DNA of 64,000 nucleotides, taken from the NCBI GenBank assembly GCA_020637515.1, contig JACKKG010000001.1, positions 2,758,501 through 2,822,500 on the forward strand, read 5' to 3'. The notes beneath the pieces were generated by a model. The model was given only the letters and a program-made list of their open reading frames with translations, did no database searches and was not told where the DNA came from. Positions within the stretch are counted from its first letter, which is position 1; the number at the start of each line of letters is the position of its first letter. Below are positions 26,001 to 35,067 of the stretch, piece after piece. This DNA is from Rhodobacter sp. (GTDB taxonomy: Bacteria > Pseudomonadota > Alphaproteobacteria > Rhodobacterales > Rhodobacteraceae). A program made the position numbers and the translations under genes.

Positions 26001-26567
26001 CTGCTCGGCCTCGGTCAGGGCGCCGCCCTCGCCGGGGTGCCGTTGCAGTTCAACATAGAGCCGCCCCGGATAGATCCCGGCCAGTCGCGTCATCAACGCC
26101 TGCGCCTGGGCCTCGCGCCCCTCGCGGATCTCGCGCCCGATCAACCCGTCCGGCCCGCCCGACAGGCAGATCAGCCCTTCCGAGTGCCGCGACAGTTCGT
26201 CGGGGGTGACATGCGGCAAGGACCCGTCGGTGCGCAGATACAGGCACGAATTCAGCGCCATCAGGTTTTCATAGCCGCGCTCGGTCTGCGCCAGCAGGAC
26301 CACCGGCGCGGCAGGGCGCGGGCGCTCGCCCGGCTGGCCCGGCGGCAGTTGCACGTCGATCTGGCACCCGACGATCGGCTGCACCCCGGCCCCCAGCGCC
26401 GAGACCGAAAACTCCAGCGCTGCGAACAGCGCGTTGGTGTCGGTGACGGCGATCGCGGGCATCGCGCGCTTCTCGCACAGCTTGATGAGGGACTTCAGCG
26501 GCACCGCGCCTTCCAGCAGGGAATACTCGGTGTGGACACGCAGATGGATGAATCGGGGATCGCTCAT
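23076..26567 (-). CDS. dnaE: DNA polymerase III alpha subunit
   Basis: 1163 residues, the standard length of the replicative C-family polymerase. The N-terminal PHP domain is seen from HLRVHTEYSLLEGAVPLKSL onward. The palm domain has GPGRGSGAGSLVAYAL and the catalytic PDFDIDF near residue 400. The fingers region follows (GIIVYQEQVMQIAQVMGGYS; LLRRAMGKK), then a helix-hairpin-helix and an OB fold (FAFVQLSDPTGLYEVTVF) near residue 1020. It synthesises chromosomal DNA as part of the Pol III holoenzyme. It is divergent from xdhA across 226 bp and followed 1 bp later by a crotonase gene. Confidence 0.97.
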   Translation of the reverse strand: MSDPRFIHLRVHTEYSLLEGAVPLKSLIKLCEKRAMPAIAVTDTNALFAALEFSVSALGAGVQPIVGCQIDVQLPPGQPGERPRPAAPVVLLAQTERGYENLMALNSCLYLRTDGSLPHVTPDELSRHSEGLICLSGGPDGLIGREIREGREAQAQALMTRLAGIYPGRLYVELQRHPGEGGALTEAEQATERPLIEMAYAMDLPLVATNDVHFPDAAMFQAHDALLCIKEGAYVDQAEPRRRLTPQHYLKTPDEMAALFADLPEALENTVEIARRCAFAAYKRAPILPRFADDEVEELRRQAWEGLQARLAVIPHAVSVAEYEKRLEFELGIIEQMGFPGYFLIVADFIKWSKDNGIPVGPGRGSGAGSLVAYALTITDLDPLRYSLLFERFLNPERVSMPDFDIDFCMDRREETIRYVQQKYGRDKVGQIITFGALLSKAAVRDVGRVLQMSYGQVDKLSKMIPVEGVKPVSVTKALAEEPRLREAAKEEVVARLLDYAEKIEGLLRNASTHAAGVVIGDRPLDALVPLYRDPRSDMPATQFNMKWVEQAGLVKFDFLGLKTLTVIQNAIDLIHTSGRDLHVGPGGVALYDPPKGAENQINAIPLDDAKTYKLYSDAKTVAVFQVESSGMMDALRRMKPTCIEDIVALVALYRPGPMENIPTYCEVKHGLKPLESIHPTIDHILAETQGIIVYQEQVMQIAQVMGGYSLGGADLLRRAMGKKIAEEMAKERPKFIEGCKATHGIDAKKAGEVFDLLEKFANYGFNKSHAAAYAVVSYQTGWLKANHPVEFMAAVMNCDIHLTDKLAVYKREVDRMGITVVAPCVNRSLATFSVVDGALVYALGALKNVGVEAMKLIVQARGDRPFADLTDFAARVDLKRVGKRPLEMLARAGAFDALDRSRKRVFDALDGLVAYSAAVHEAAGSGQSSLFAGGDDLPPPRLGPKGDWLPMDRLTQEHAAIGFYLSGHPLDDYAAALKRKDVVTLAELTRLAQAGGTVRKLAGSVSSRQERKSARGNRFAFVQLSDPTGLYEVTVFSETLEAARAYLEPGMNVVLTVEATMEGDSLKLLARGAMPIDDLVADAGAAGLKVRLDTAAALDELRAILSQTAQAPRKAFGPLILCVPNPEDGGEIEIDPGLKVPVTPVLKSALRAVEGVLEIEEV

Positions 26568-26793
26568 GTGCGCAGCTTATCCAGAGGGCAATCGGACGCA
26601 AGCCTGCCCTGATTTTCAACAGATCAGCGAAAATGCTTCTCGCCTTGGCCACCAGTCTGTGCTTGCTTGCAGGCCGGTCCCACTGTTCACTCGGATCAGG
26701 GACCACGGCTTACCCGAGGCTTTACGCCGCATCGGGCCGGGGGGCCAGTCCCAAGAACCGGATGACGATGACCAGACAGCGGCGGAACAACGC

Positions 26794-28194
26794 ATGAGCG
26801 CGATCAGCTTTCTTCTGAACGGCACCCCGGTCACCCTGACCGACCCGCCTCCGACGCGCACGCTGCTGGACTGGCTGCGCGAGGAGCGCGGTCTCAAGGG
26901 CACCAAGGAAGGGTGCAACGAGGGCGACTGCGGCGCCTGCACGGTGATGGTGTCCGATGGCCACGGCCGCCGCGCCCTGAACGCCTGCATCCTGTTCTTG
27001 CCGCAGCTCGACGGCAAGGCGGTGCATACGGTCGAGGGGCTGCGCGCCCCCGACGGCGCGCTGCACCCGGTGCAGCAGGCGATGGTGGACCACCACGGCA
27101 GCCAATGCGGGTTCTGCACGCCCGGGTTCGTGATGTCGATGGCCGCGGGCCAGATCAACGGCGTCACCGATCACGACACCAACCTGGCCGGCAACCTCTG
27201 TCGCTGCACGGGCTACGCGCCGATCGTGCGCGCCGCCGAGGCCGCGTCGCAATCGCCCGCGCCGCAGTGGCTGCGCGAGCAGACCGATCCCGCATTCATC
27301 GCGCAACGCCTGCCCGGGGCGCCCGCGGGCGGCACCAACCCGCGCACCGCCGACGAGTTGGCCGCATGGTATCAGGCCAACCCCGACGGCCGGCTGATCG
27401 CCGGCGCGACCGACGTGGGCTTGTGGGTCACCAAGCAGTTGCGCGACCTCGGGCCCGTCGCCTTCATCGCCGGGATCGACGACCTGCGCGGCGTCACGGT
27501 CCGCGAGGACGAGATCCGCATCGGCGCCACGACGACGCTGGCCGACCTGCTGCCCGCCATCGCGCCCCATCACCCGGGCTTCGCCGCGATGCTGCGCCGC
27601 TTTGCCTCGGCGCAGGTCCGCGCGGCGGCGACGCTGGGCGGCAACATCGCCAACGGCTCGCCGATCGGCGACAGCCCGCCCGCGTTGATCGCGCTGGAAG
27701 CCCGCCTGCACCTGCGCAAGGGCGACAGCCGCCGCACGATCCTGCTTGAGGATTTCTTCCTGGACTACGGCAGGCAGGACCGCGCGCCGGGCGAATTCGT
27801 CGAAGCCATCAGCATTCCGCGCGGCCCTGCCGGTCAGCCCGACCGGCTGAAGTGCTACAAGCTTTCGAAACGCTTCGATCAGGACATTTCCGCGGTGCTG
27901 GGGTGTTTCGACATCGCCGTCGAAGCCGGGACCGTGACCCGCGCCCGCATCGCCTTTGGCGGCATGGCGGGCATCCCCAAGCGCGCCGCCCGGGTCGAGG
28001 CCGCGCTGACCGGCCAGCCCTGGACCGAGGCCGCCGTGCGGTCCGCCCTGCCCGCCTTTGCGCAGGATTTCACGCCGCTCAGCGACATGCGCGCCTCGGC
28101 CGAGTACCGGCTTGGTGCCGCGCGCAATCTGCTGTTGCGATATTTCCTTGAAGATCAGGGTATTGCCACCAGCGTTCTCGAGGTCGAGGCATGA
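26794..28194 (+). CDS. xdhA: xanthine dehydrogenase small subunit (Fe-S and FAD domains)
   Basis: 466 residues from ATG 26794. The plant-type [2Fe-2S] cluster ligands are Cys41, Cys46, Cys49 and Cys65 (CNEGDCGAC). The second cluster is Cys105, Cys108, Cys136 and Cys138 (CGFCTPGF; CRCTGY). From about residue 180 the FAD domain shows LIAGATDVGLWVTKQ and ATLGGNIANGSPIGDSPPAL, then the CO-dehydrogenase-type flavoprotein C-domain. It takes electrons from the Mo site of XdhB to NAD+. Longer in-frame starts exist but overlap dnaE. It is the first gene of the purine operon; its stop overlaps the xdhB start (ATGA). Confidence 0.95.
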   Translation: MSAISFLLNGTPVTLTDPPPTRTLLDWLREERGLKGTKEGCNEGDCGACTVMVSDGHGRRALNACILFLPQLDGKAVHTVEGLRAPDGALHPVQQAMVDHHGSQCGFCTPGFVMSMAAGQINGVTDHDTNLAGNLCRCTGYAPIVRAAEAASQSPAPQWLREQTDPAFIAQRLPGAPAGGTNPRTADELAAWYQANPDGRLIAGATDVGLWVTKQLRDLGPVAFIAGIDDLRGVTVREDEIRIGATTTLADLLPAIAPHHPGFAAMLRRFASAQVRAAATLGGNIANGSPIGDSPPALIALEARLHLRKGDSRRTILLEDFFLDYGRQDRAPGEFVEAISIPRGPAGQPDRLKCYKLSKRFDQDISAVLGCFDIAVEAGTVTRARIAFGGMAGIPKRAARVEAALTGQPWTEAAVRSALPAFAQDFTPLSDMRASAEYRLGAARNLLLRYFLEDQGIATSVLEVEA

Positions 28195-30551
28195 GCATTC
28201 ACAAACCCCACCCGCATGACGCCGCGCCGCTCCATGTGACCGGCGAGGCCCGCTATGTGGATGACATCCCGACGCCGGCGGGCACCCTGCACCTGGCGTT
28301 CGGCCTGTCCACCGTGGCGCATGGCGACATCACCGCGCTGGACCTTGCGGCGGTGCGCGCCGCGCCCGGCGTGGTCGCGGTGCTGACCGGCGCCGAGATC
28401 GGCCACGCCGACTGCTCGCCCTCGAACAACGACGAACCGCTGCTGGCGCTGGGCACGGTGCATTACGTCGGCCAGCCGGTGTTCCTGGTGGTCGCCGACA
28501 CCCATCTGAACGCCCGCAAGGCGGCGCGGCTGGGCAAGATCAGCTATGCCGAGAAACCGGCGATCCTGACGTATGAGGACGCGCTCGCGGCCAACGCCCG
28601 GTTCGAGGACGGCCCCCGCATCTGGCAGCGCGGCGACGCCGAGGCGGCCATCGCGCGGGCCTCCCGGGTGATCGAGGGGCGGCTCGACATGGGTGGGCAG
28701 GAACATTTCTATCTCGAGAGTCAGGCCGCCCTGGTCAGCCCGCAGGAAGGGGGCGACATGCACGTCGTCTCCTCGACCCAGCACCCGACCGAAATCCAGC
28801 ACAAGGTCGCCCACGCGCTGCACCTTCCCATGCACGCGGTCCGCGTCGAGACCCGGCGCATGGGTGGCGGTTTTGGCGGCAAGGAAAGCCAGGGAAACCA
28901 TCTGGCCGTGGCCTGCGCGCTGGCCGCCCGGCTGACGGGCCGGCCATGCAAGATGCGCTACGACCGCGACGACGACATGGTGGTCACCGGCAAGCGCCAC
29001 GATTTCCGCATCGACTATCGCGTCGGCGTCGCCGAGGACGGCCGCGTGCTGGGGATCGCGTTCACCCATTACACCCGCGCCGGCTGGTCGATGGACCTGA
29101 CGCTGCCCGTGGCCGACCGCGCCATGCTGCACGCCGACAACGCCTATTGGCTGCCCGATGTGCGCATCGAAAGCCACCGGTTGCGCACCAACATGTGCTC
29201 GGCCACGGCTTACCGCGGCTTTGGCGGGCCGCAGGGGATGCTGGGGATCGAGCGGGTGATGGACCATATCGCCCACGACCTGCGCCTGGACCCGCTGGCC
29301 GTGCGCAAGGCGAATTTCTACCGCGCTGCCGCCACCGCCTGGACGGGCCCTGGCACCGCGAAACGCTTTGGTGGGGCGCACAGCCCGCAGCCGCCGGCAG
29401 ACAGCGGGCCGCAGACCACGCCCTACGGCCAGCCGGTTGAGGATTTCATCCTGCACGAAATGGTCGCGCAGCTTGAGAAAACCGCCGATTACGCCGCGCG
29501 CAAGGCCGCGGTGGCCGACTGGAACGCGTGCAACCCGGTGCTGAAAAAGGGCATCGCGCTGACGCCGGTCAAGTTCGGGATCAGCTTCACCCTGACCCAT
29601 CTGAACCAGGCGGGCGCCTTGGTGCATGTGTATCAGGACGGCTCGATCCATCTGAACCACGGCGGCACCGAAATGGGCCAGGGCCTGTTCCAGAAACTGG
29701 CGCAAGTGGCCGCGCATGGCTTTGGCGTGCCGCTGGACGCCGTCAGGATCACCGCCACCGACACCGCCAAGGTGCCCAACACCTCGGCCACCGCCGCGAG
29801 CAGCGGGTCGGACCTGAACGGCATGGCGGTCAAGGCCGCCTGTGACACGATCCGCGACCGGATCGCCGCGCATCTGGCCGAACGCTACCAGGTTCGCGCC
29901 GATCTGGTGCGCTTCGGCGACGGGGTGGTGATGGTCGATGACCACGAGATCAGCTTTGCCGAGGCCGCGAGTTCGGCCTATCAGGCGCGGGTCAGCCTGT
30001 CCGCGACCGGGTTCTACGCCACGCCCAAGGTCGCCTGGGACCGCATCCAGGGCCAGGGGCGGCCGTTTTTCTACTTCGCCTATGGCGCGGCGTGCAGCGA
30101 GGTCGTGATCGACACCCTGACCGGCGAGAACCGCATCCTGCGCGTCGATATCCTGCACGACGCGGGCGCCAGCCTGAACCCGGCGCTGGACAAGGGCCAG
30201 ATCGAGGGCGGCTTCGTCCAGGGTGCGGGCTGGCTCACGACCGAGGAACTGGTCTGGGACGACAAGGGGCGGCTCAGGACGCACGCCCCCTCGACCTACA
30301 AGATACCGGCCTGCGGCGACCGGCCCCGCGTGTTCACCGTGGATCTGTGGAACCACGAAAACCGCGAGGACACGATCCACCGATCAAAGGCCGTGGGCGA
30401 ACCGCCCTTCATGCACGGGATCTCGGTGCTGATGGCGCTGTCCGACGCCGTGGCGGCCTGCGGCGACGGCACGCGCTATCCCGACCTCGACGCGCCGGCC
30501 ACGGCCGAGCGGGTTCTGGCCGCCGTGGCCCGCCAAAGGGGCCTTGCATGA
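28191..30551 (+). CDS. xdhB: xanthine dehydrogenase molybdopterin-binding subunit
   Basis: 786 residues. Mo-cofactor motifs are GGGFGGKESQGN, SATAYRGFGGPQGML and GGTEMGQGLFQKLAQVAA. The catalytic Glu is residue 737 in VGEPPFMHGIS. It hydroxylates hypoxanthine and xanthine to urate at the Mo centre. It is overlapped on both sides by xdhA and xdhC (ATGA), so the three are translationally coupled. The nucleoside-type ABC importer encoded next supplies purines, supporting xanthine dehydrogenase over other Mo hydroxylases. Confidence 0.95.
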   Translation: MSIHKPHPHDAAPLHVTGEARYVDDIPTPAGTLHLAFGLSTVAHGDITALDLAAVRAAPGVVAVLTGAEIGHADCSPSNNDEPLLALGTVHYVGQPVFLVVADTHLNARKAARLGKISYAEKPAILTYEDALAANARFEDGPRIWQRGDAEAAIARASRVIEGRLDMGGQEHFYLESQAALVSPQEGGDMHVVSSTQHPTEIQHKVAHALHLPMHAVRVETRRMGGGFGGKESQGNHLAVACALAARLTGRPCKMRYDRDDDMVVTGKRHDFRIDYRVGVAEDGRVLGIAFTHYTRAGWSMDLTLPVADRAMLHADNAYWLPDVRIESHRLRTNMCSATAYRGFGGPQGMLGIERVMDHIAHDLRLDPLAVRKANFYRAAATAWTGPGTAKRFGGAHSPQPPADSGPQTTPYGQPVEDFILHEMVAQLEKTADYAARKAAVADWNACNPVLKKGIALTPVKFGISFTLTHLNQAGALVHVYQDGSIHLNHGGTEMGQGLFQKLAQVAAHGFGVPLDAVRITATDTAKVPNTSATAASSGSDLNGMAVKAACDTIRDRIAAHLAERYQVRADLVRFGDGVVMVDDHEISFAEAASSAYQARVSLSATGFYATPKVAWDRIQGQGRPFFYFAYGAACSEVVIDTLTGENRILRVDILHDAGASLNPALDKGQIEGGFVQGAGWLTTEELVWDDKGRLRTHAPSTYKIPACGDRPRVFTVDLWNHENREDTIHRSKAVGEPPFMHGISVLMALSDAVAACGDGTRYPDLDAPATAERVLAAVARQRGLA

Positions 30552-31483
30552 GCCTGGATCGCCCCGCCCTGGGGCGCGCGCTGGCCGCGCATGGCGCGGT
30601 GATGCGTGTCGTGATCTGCGCGCATCAGGGGTCCGCGCCGCGCGAGGCCGGGACCGCGATGCTGGTCTGGGCGACAGGTCAGGACGGCACCATCGGCGGC
30701 GGCGCGCTGGAATTCGAAGCGACGCGCAAGGCCCGCGTGATGCTGGCCGAAGGCGCCGCGCCGCGGATCGAACGGATCGCCCTGGGCCCCGCGCTGAACC
30801 AGTGCTGCGGCGGTGCGGTGACGCTGGGTTTCGAGCTGTTCGCCGACCTCTCGGGCGTGCCGGAAACCGGCCTTCACGCCCGGCCGCTGGCGCGCGATGC
30901 CGCGCCCGAGATGCCGATGCCCCTGCGCCGTGCGCTGAGGGCCGCGCGCGGCGAGGGGGTGGCGGGCCTGCGCTTTCTCGACGGCTGGCTTGCGGAACCC
31001 GTGATCGACCCGGCGCGTCCCGTGTGGATCTGGGGCGCGGGCCATGTCGGGCGCGCCCTGGTGCAGGTGCTGGCCCCCCTGCCCGGTCTGGCGCTGACCT
31101 GGATCGACACCGCGCCCGACCGCTTCCCCGACCCCGTGCCCGACGGCGTCCGGGTGTTGAGCGCGGCCAACCCCGGCGCTCTGGTGCCCCAGGCCCCGGC
31201 CGAGGCGCAGCACCTGATCCTGACCTTCAGCCATGCACTGGATCTGGACCTGTGCCACCGGCTGCTGGGCCACGGCTTTGCCGCGTGCGGGCTGATCGGG
31301 TCGCATTCGAAATGGGCTCGGTTCCGCAGCCGCCTGTCGGCGCTGGGCCACGACCCCACCCGCATCACCAGCCCGATCGGCGACCCCGCCCTGGGCAAGC
31401 ATCCGCAGGCCATTGCCATTTCCGTCGCCGCCGCGATCCTGCAGCGGTCCACCCCAGCCCTCGCCCGGGAGATCGCGTCTTGA
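30548..31483 (+). CDS. xdhC: xanthine dehydrogenase accessory protein (Mo-cofactor sulfuration/insertion)
   Basis: 311 residues from ATG 30548. The N-terminal XdhC/CoxI domain has VICAHQGSAPREAGTAMLVW, TIGGGALEFEATRKA and NQCCGGAVTLGFELF. The C-terminal Rossmann domain has WIWGAGHVGRALVQVL and GLIGSHSKWARFRSRLSALG. It binds the molybdenum cofactor and prepares its sulfurated form for insertion into XdhB; it is not part of the mature enzyme. Its stop overlaps the TTG start of the ABC ATPase gene. Confidence 0.94.
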   Translation: MSLDRPALGRALAAHGAVMRVVICAHQGSAPREAGTAMLVWATGQDGTIGGGALEFEATRKARVMLAEGAAPRIERIALGPALNQCCGGAVTLGFELFADLSGVPETGLHARPLARDAAPEMPMPLRRALRAARGEGVAGLRFLDGWLAEPVIDPARPVWIWGAGHVGRALVQVLAPLPGLALTWIDTAPDRFPDPVPDGVRVLSAANPGALVPQAPAEAQHLILTFSHALDLDLCHRLLGHGFAACGLIGSHSKWARFRSRLSALGHDPTRITSPIGDPALGKHPQAIAISVAAAILQRSTPALAREIAS

Positions 31484-33000
31484 GCACCCCCCTTCTGTCC
31501 ATCCAGGGCCTGACCAAGGTCTATCCCGGTGTCGTCGCCAATTCGGACGTCAGTTTCGACATCGGCGAGGGCGAGGTCCACGCCCTGCTGGGCGAGAATG
31601 GCGCGGGAAAGTCCACACTGGTCAAGGCGATCTACGGCCTGATCCGCCCCAACGAGGGGCGGATGCTGTGGCGCGGCCAGCCCTATGCGCCGGGCGCCCC
31701 GGCGCAGGCGCGCGCCACCGGCGTCGCCATGGTGTTCCAGCATTTCAGCCTGTTCGACGCGATGGACGTGGCCGAAAACGTCGCGTTGGGCATGGACAAC
31801 CCGCCGCCGATCCGCGAACTGGCCGCGCGCATCACCGAGGTGTCGCACAATTACGGCCTGCCGCTCGATCCCTCGCGGATGGTCGGCGACCTGTCGGCGG
31901 GCGAACGCCAGCGGGTCGAGATCATCCGCTGCCTGTTGCAGAACCCGCAGCTTCTCATCATGGACGAGCCGACCTCGGTGCTGACCCCGCAAGAGGTCGA
32001 GATCCTGTTCAAGACCCTGCGCCAGCTCAGGGCCGAGGGGCGCTCGATCCTCTATATCTCGCACAAGCTGGAAGAAATCCGGTCCCTGTGCGAGAACGCC
32101 ACCGTCCTGCGCCTGGGCAAGGTCGTGGGCCGCGCCGACCCCCGGCAGGAAAGCGCGCGGTCGCTGGCCGAGATGATGGTCGGCCAGAGCCTGCACACCC
32201 CCTCGCGCGAGCCGGCGCAACCCGGCAAGCTGCTGCTCGAGGTGCGCGACCTGTCGGTCGCCTCGCCCGCCGCCTTTGGCACCGCGCTGAAGGGCGTCTC
32301 GCTCAAGGTGCATGCGGGCGAGGTGCTGGGCATCGGCGGCGTCGCGGGCAACGGGCAGGACGAATTGCTGGGGGCGCTGTCGGGCGAATTGCGCGCCCAG
32401 AGCGATGCGGTGCGGATGGCGGGCGAACCCGTCGGCCACATGGGGCCGACCGCACGCCGGGCCATGGGCCTTTTGTGCGCGCCCGAGGAACGCCTGGGCC
32501 ACGCCGCCGCGCCGGACATGAGCCTGACGGAAAACGCCCTGTTGACGGGGGCCTGGCGTGAAAAGCTGGTGAACCGGGGCTTCATCAACTGGCCCAAGGC
32601 GCGCAGCTTTGCCGAAACGGTGATCCAGCGGTTCGACGTGCGCACGCCCGGCCCGCATGTGGCGGCGCGGGCGCTGTCGGGCGGCAATCTGCAGAAATTC
32701 GTCATCGGCCGCGAGATCTTGCAACGCCCCTCGGTTCTGGTGGTGAACCAGCCGACCTGGGGCGTGGACGCCAGCGCCGCGGCGGCGATCCGGCAGGCGA
32801 TCCTGGATCTGGCGCAGGCCGGCGCCGCGGTCGTGGTCATCAGCCAGGATCTTGATGAACTGCTTGAAGTCGCTGATAATTTCGCGGCGCTGAACGGCGG
32901 CCGCCTGAGCGCGCCGCGCCCCGTCAAGGGGCTGACCATGGACCAGATCGGCCTGATGCTGGGCGGAGCTGCGGAAGGAGAGACCAATGCTGCGGCTTGA
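31480..33000 (+). CDS. BMP-family (nucleoside/purine) ABC transporter, double ATP-binding protein
   Basis: 506 residues from TTG 31480, which overlaps the xdhC stop. Two ABC domains are fused. The first has GENGAGKST, the signature LSAGERQRVEIIR and LLIMDEPTSVLTPQE. The second (from about residue 250) has a degenerate Walker A (GVAGNGQDE), the signature LSGGNLQKFVIGRE and a Walker B ending in VNQPTWGVDA, with Gln instead of the usual acidic residue. This is typical of sugar/nucleoside importers of this family. It energises the two permeases that follow; cargo is probably purine nucleosides or bases given xdhABC. Confidence 0.93.
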   Translation: MSTPLLSIQGLTKVYPGVVANSDVSFDIGEGEVHALLGENGAGKSTLVKAIYGLIRPNEGRMLWRGQPYAPGAPAQARATGVAMVFQHFSLFDAMDVAENVALGMDNPPPIRELAARITEVSHNYGLPLDPSRMVGDLSAGERQRVEIIRCLLQNPQLLIMDEPTSVLTPQEVEILFKTLRQLRAEGRSILYISHKLEEIRSLCENATVLRLGKVVGRADPRQESARSLAEMMVGQSLHTPSREPAQPGKLLLEVRDLSVASPAAFGTALKGVSLKVHAGEVLGIGGVAGNGQDELLGALSGELRAQSDAVRMAGEPVGHMGPTARRAMGLLCAPEERLGHAAAPDMSLTENALLTGAWREKLVNRGFINWPKARSFAETVIQRFDVRTPGPHVAARALSGGNLQKFVIGREILQRPSVLVVNQPTWGVDASAAAAIRQAILDLAQAGAAVVVISQDLDELLEVADNFAALNGGRLSAPRPVKGLTMDQIGLMLGGAAEGETNAAA

Positions 33001-34084
33001 GAAACGGCCTTCGCCATCCAGGGCCTGGAACTATGCAACCCCCATCGTCGCGGTGCTGCTGACGATGATCGCCGGCGGCATCCTGTTCGTGATCCTTGGC
33101 AAGAACCCGTTCGAGGCAATCAAACTGATTTTCTGGGACCCGCTGTTCAGCGAACAGTTCGCGGCCTATTCGCGCCCGCAACTGCTGGTCAAGGCCGGGC
33201 CCCTGATCCTGATCGCGGTGGGGCTGTCGGTGGGCTTTCGCGCCGGCATCTGGAACATCGGCGCCGAGGGGCAATACATCATCGGCGCGCTTTGCGCGGC
33301 CGCGGTGGCGCTGGCCTTTTACCCGGCCGACAGCGTGCTGGTCTTTCCGCTGATGATCCTGGCGGGCGCGGCCGGCGGTTGGGCCTGGGCGATGATCCCG
33401 GCGATCCTGAAGACGCGGTTCAACACCAACGAGATCCTTGTCTCGCTTCTGCTGGTCTATGTCGCCGAGAAGCTGCTGGCCGCCGCCGCCACGGGGTTCA
33501 TGCGCAACCCCGATGGCGCCGGTTTCCCGGGCTCGCGCAACATCCACCAATATGGCGCCGCCTCGAACATGGAGCTGATCGTGAATTCCGGCCTGCATTG
33601 GGGCGGGGTCGCGGCCTTCGTCGCGGTGCTGTTCACCTATCTCCTGCTGCAACGCCATATCCTGGGCTTTCACGTCCAGTTGGCGGGCCAGGCGCCGCGC
33701 GCGGCCCGGTTCGCGGGCGTGGCGCCCGCGCGGCTGGTGCTGATGTGCATGGGGCTGTCGGGGGCCTTTGCCGGCATGGCCGGGATGTTCGAACTGGCAG
33801 GACCGGCGCGGCTGATCTCGATCGACTTCAACGCAGGCTACGGCTTTACCGCGATCATCGTCGCCTTTCTGGGTCGCCTGCACCCGATCGGCATCGTGCT
33901 GGCGGGGATGCTGCTGGCGCTGACCTATATCGGCGGCGAACTGGCGCAATTCATGCTGAACCTGCCGGCGGCGGCGATCCAGGTGTTCCAGGGAATGCTG
34001 CTGTTCTTCCTGCTGGCGCTGGACGTGCTGTCAAACTATCGCATCCGGCTGGCCGCACCCAGCCGCAGCCCGGAGGGCGCGTGA
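32987..34084 (+). CDS. BMP-family ABC transporter permease 1
   Basis: 365 residues with about 8-10 hydrophobic segments (YATPIVAVLLTMIAGGILFV; ILIAVGLSVGFRAGIWNIG). GIWNIGAEGQYIIGAL is the conserved BPD_transp_2 signature. It overlaps the ATPase gene by 14 bp. It forms the membrane channel with the second permease. Confidence 0.93.
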   Translation: MLRLEKRPSPSRAWNYATPIVAVLLTMIAGGILFVILGKNPFEAIKLIFWDPLFSEQFAAYSRPQLLVKAGPLILIAVGLSVGFRAGIWNIGAEGQYIIGALCAAAVALAFYPADSVLVFPLMILAGAAGGWAWAMIPAILKTRFNTNEILVSLLLVYVAEKLLAAAATGFMRNPDGAGFPGSRNIHQYGAASNMELIVNSGLHWGGVAAFVAVLFTYLLLQRHILGFHVQLAGQAPRAARFAGVAPARLVLMCMGLSGAFAGMAGMFELAGPARLISIDFNAGYGFTAIIVAFLGRLHPIGIVLAGMLLALTYIGGELAQFMLNLPAAAIQVFQGMLLFFLLALDVLSNYRIRLAAPSRSPEGA

Positions 34085-34085
34085 C

Positions 34086-35018
34086 ATGGATTTCGGAGCA
34101 ATCAACCCGGTCGTTCTGGTCGCCTCGCTGATGGTGGCGGCGACGCCGATCCTGCTGGCCGCGATCGGCGAACTGGTGGTGGAAAAGGCGGGCGTCCTGA
34201 ACCTGGGGGTCGAGGGGATGATGATCACCGGCGCGGTGTCGGGCTTTGCGGTGGCCGTGACCACCGGCAGCCCGACGCTGGGGATGCTGGCGGCGATCGT
34301 CGCGGGCGCCGCCCTGTCGCTGATCTTTGCCGTGCTGACGCAGGTGCTGATGGCGAACCAGGTCGCCTCGGGCCTGGCGCTGACGCTGTTCGGGCTGGGG
34401 TTCTCGGCGCTGTTGGGGCAAAGCTTCGTCGGCATCGTGCCGCCCCGCACCGAAAAGCTGAACTTCGGCTTTCTCAGCGATCTGCCGGTGGTGGGACGGA
34501 TCCTGTTCAGCCATGACGTGCTGGTCTATGCCTCGATCCTGCTGACCGCGGCGGTCTGGTACTGGCTGACCTACACGCGGGGCGGCCGGGTCCTGCGCGC
34601 GGTGGGCGAGAACCACGATTCGGCCCACGCGCTGGGCTACAAGGTCCGCCGCGTGCGCATTCTGGCGATCGCCTTTGGCGGCGCCTGCGCGGGGCTGGGG
34701 GGCGCCTATCTGTCGCTGGTGCGTGTGCCGCAATGGACCGAAGGCATGACCGCCGGCGCCGGCTGGATTGCGCTGGCATTGGTGGTCTTCGCCTCGTGGC
34801 GGCCCTGGCGCGCGCTGCTGGGCGCCTATCTTTTCGGCGGAATCACCGTGCTTCAGCTGAATTTGCAGGCTGCGGGCTTTCAAATCCCCGTGGAATATCT
34901 GTCAATGTCGCCGTATCTGATCACTATCCTCGTGCTTGTCGTTATGTCGTCGAGTCGAGCGCGGACCACGCTGTCGGCCCCCGGGTCGTTGGGTCGGTCC
35001 TTCCATGCCGCCGGGTGA
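34086..35018 (+). CDS. BMP-family ABC transporter permease 2
   Basis: 310 residues, highly hydrophobic. It carries the paired signature EKAGVLNLGVEGMMITGAVS, and LRAVGENHDSAHALGYKVRR as the cytoplasmic coupling loop. It starts 1 bp after permease 1 ends. The C-terminus (SSSRARTTLSAPGSLGRSFH) is polar and longer than the last helix. Confidence 0.93.
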   Translation: MDFGAINPVVLVASLMVAATPILLAAIGELVVEKAGVLNLGVEGMMITGAVSGFAVAVTTGSPTLGMLAAIVAGAALSLIFAVLTQVLMANQVASGLALTLFGLGFSALLGQSFVGIVPPRTEKLNFGFLSDLPVVGRILFSHDVLVYASILLTAAVWYWLTYTRGGRVLRAVGENHDSAHALGYKVRRVRILAIAFGGACAGLGGAYLSLVRVPQWTEGMTAGAGWIALALVVFASWRPWRALLGAYLFGGITVLQLNLQAAGFQIPVEYLSMSPYLITILVLVVMSSSRARTTLSAPGSLGRSFHAAG

Positions 35019-35067
35019 CCCCCGGTATCACGAAACGGGCCTTGCCCGGAAAACAGGGAGTATGTTC

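Noticed and set aside
22314..26612. Open frame of 1432 codons antisense to dnaE and the crotonase gene
   Set aside because: No recognisable domain; it is a mirror of the third-position GC bias of dnaE.
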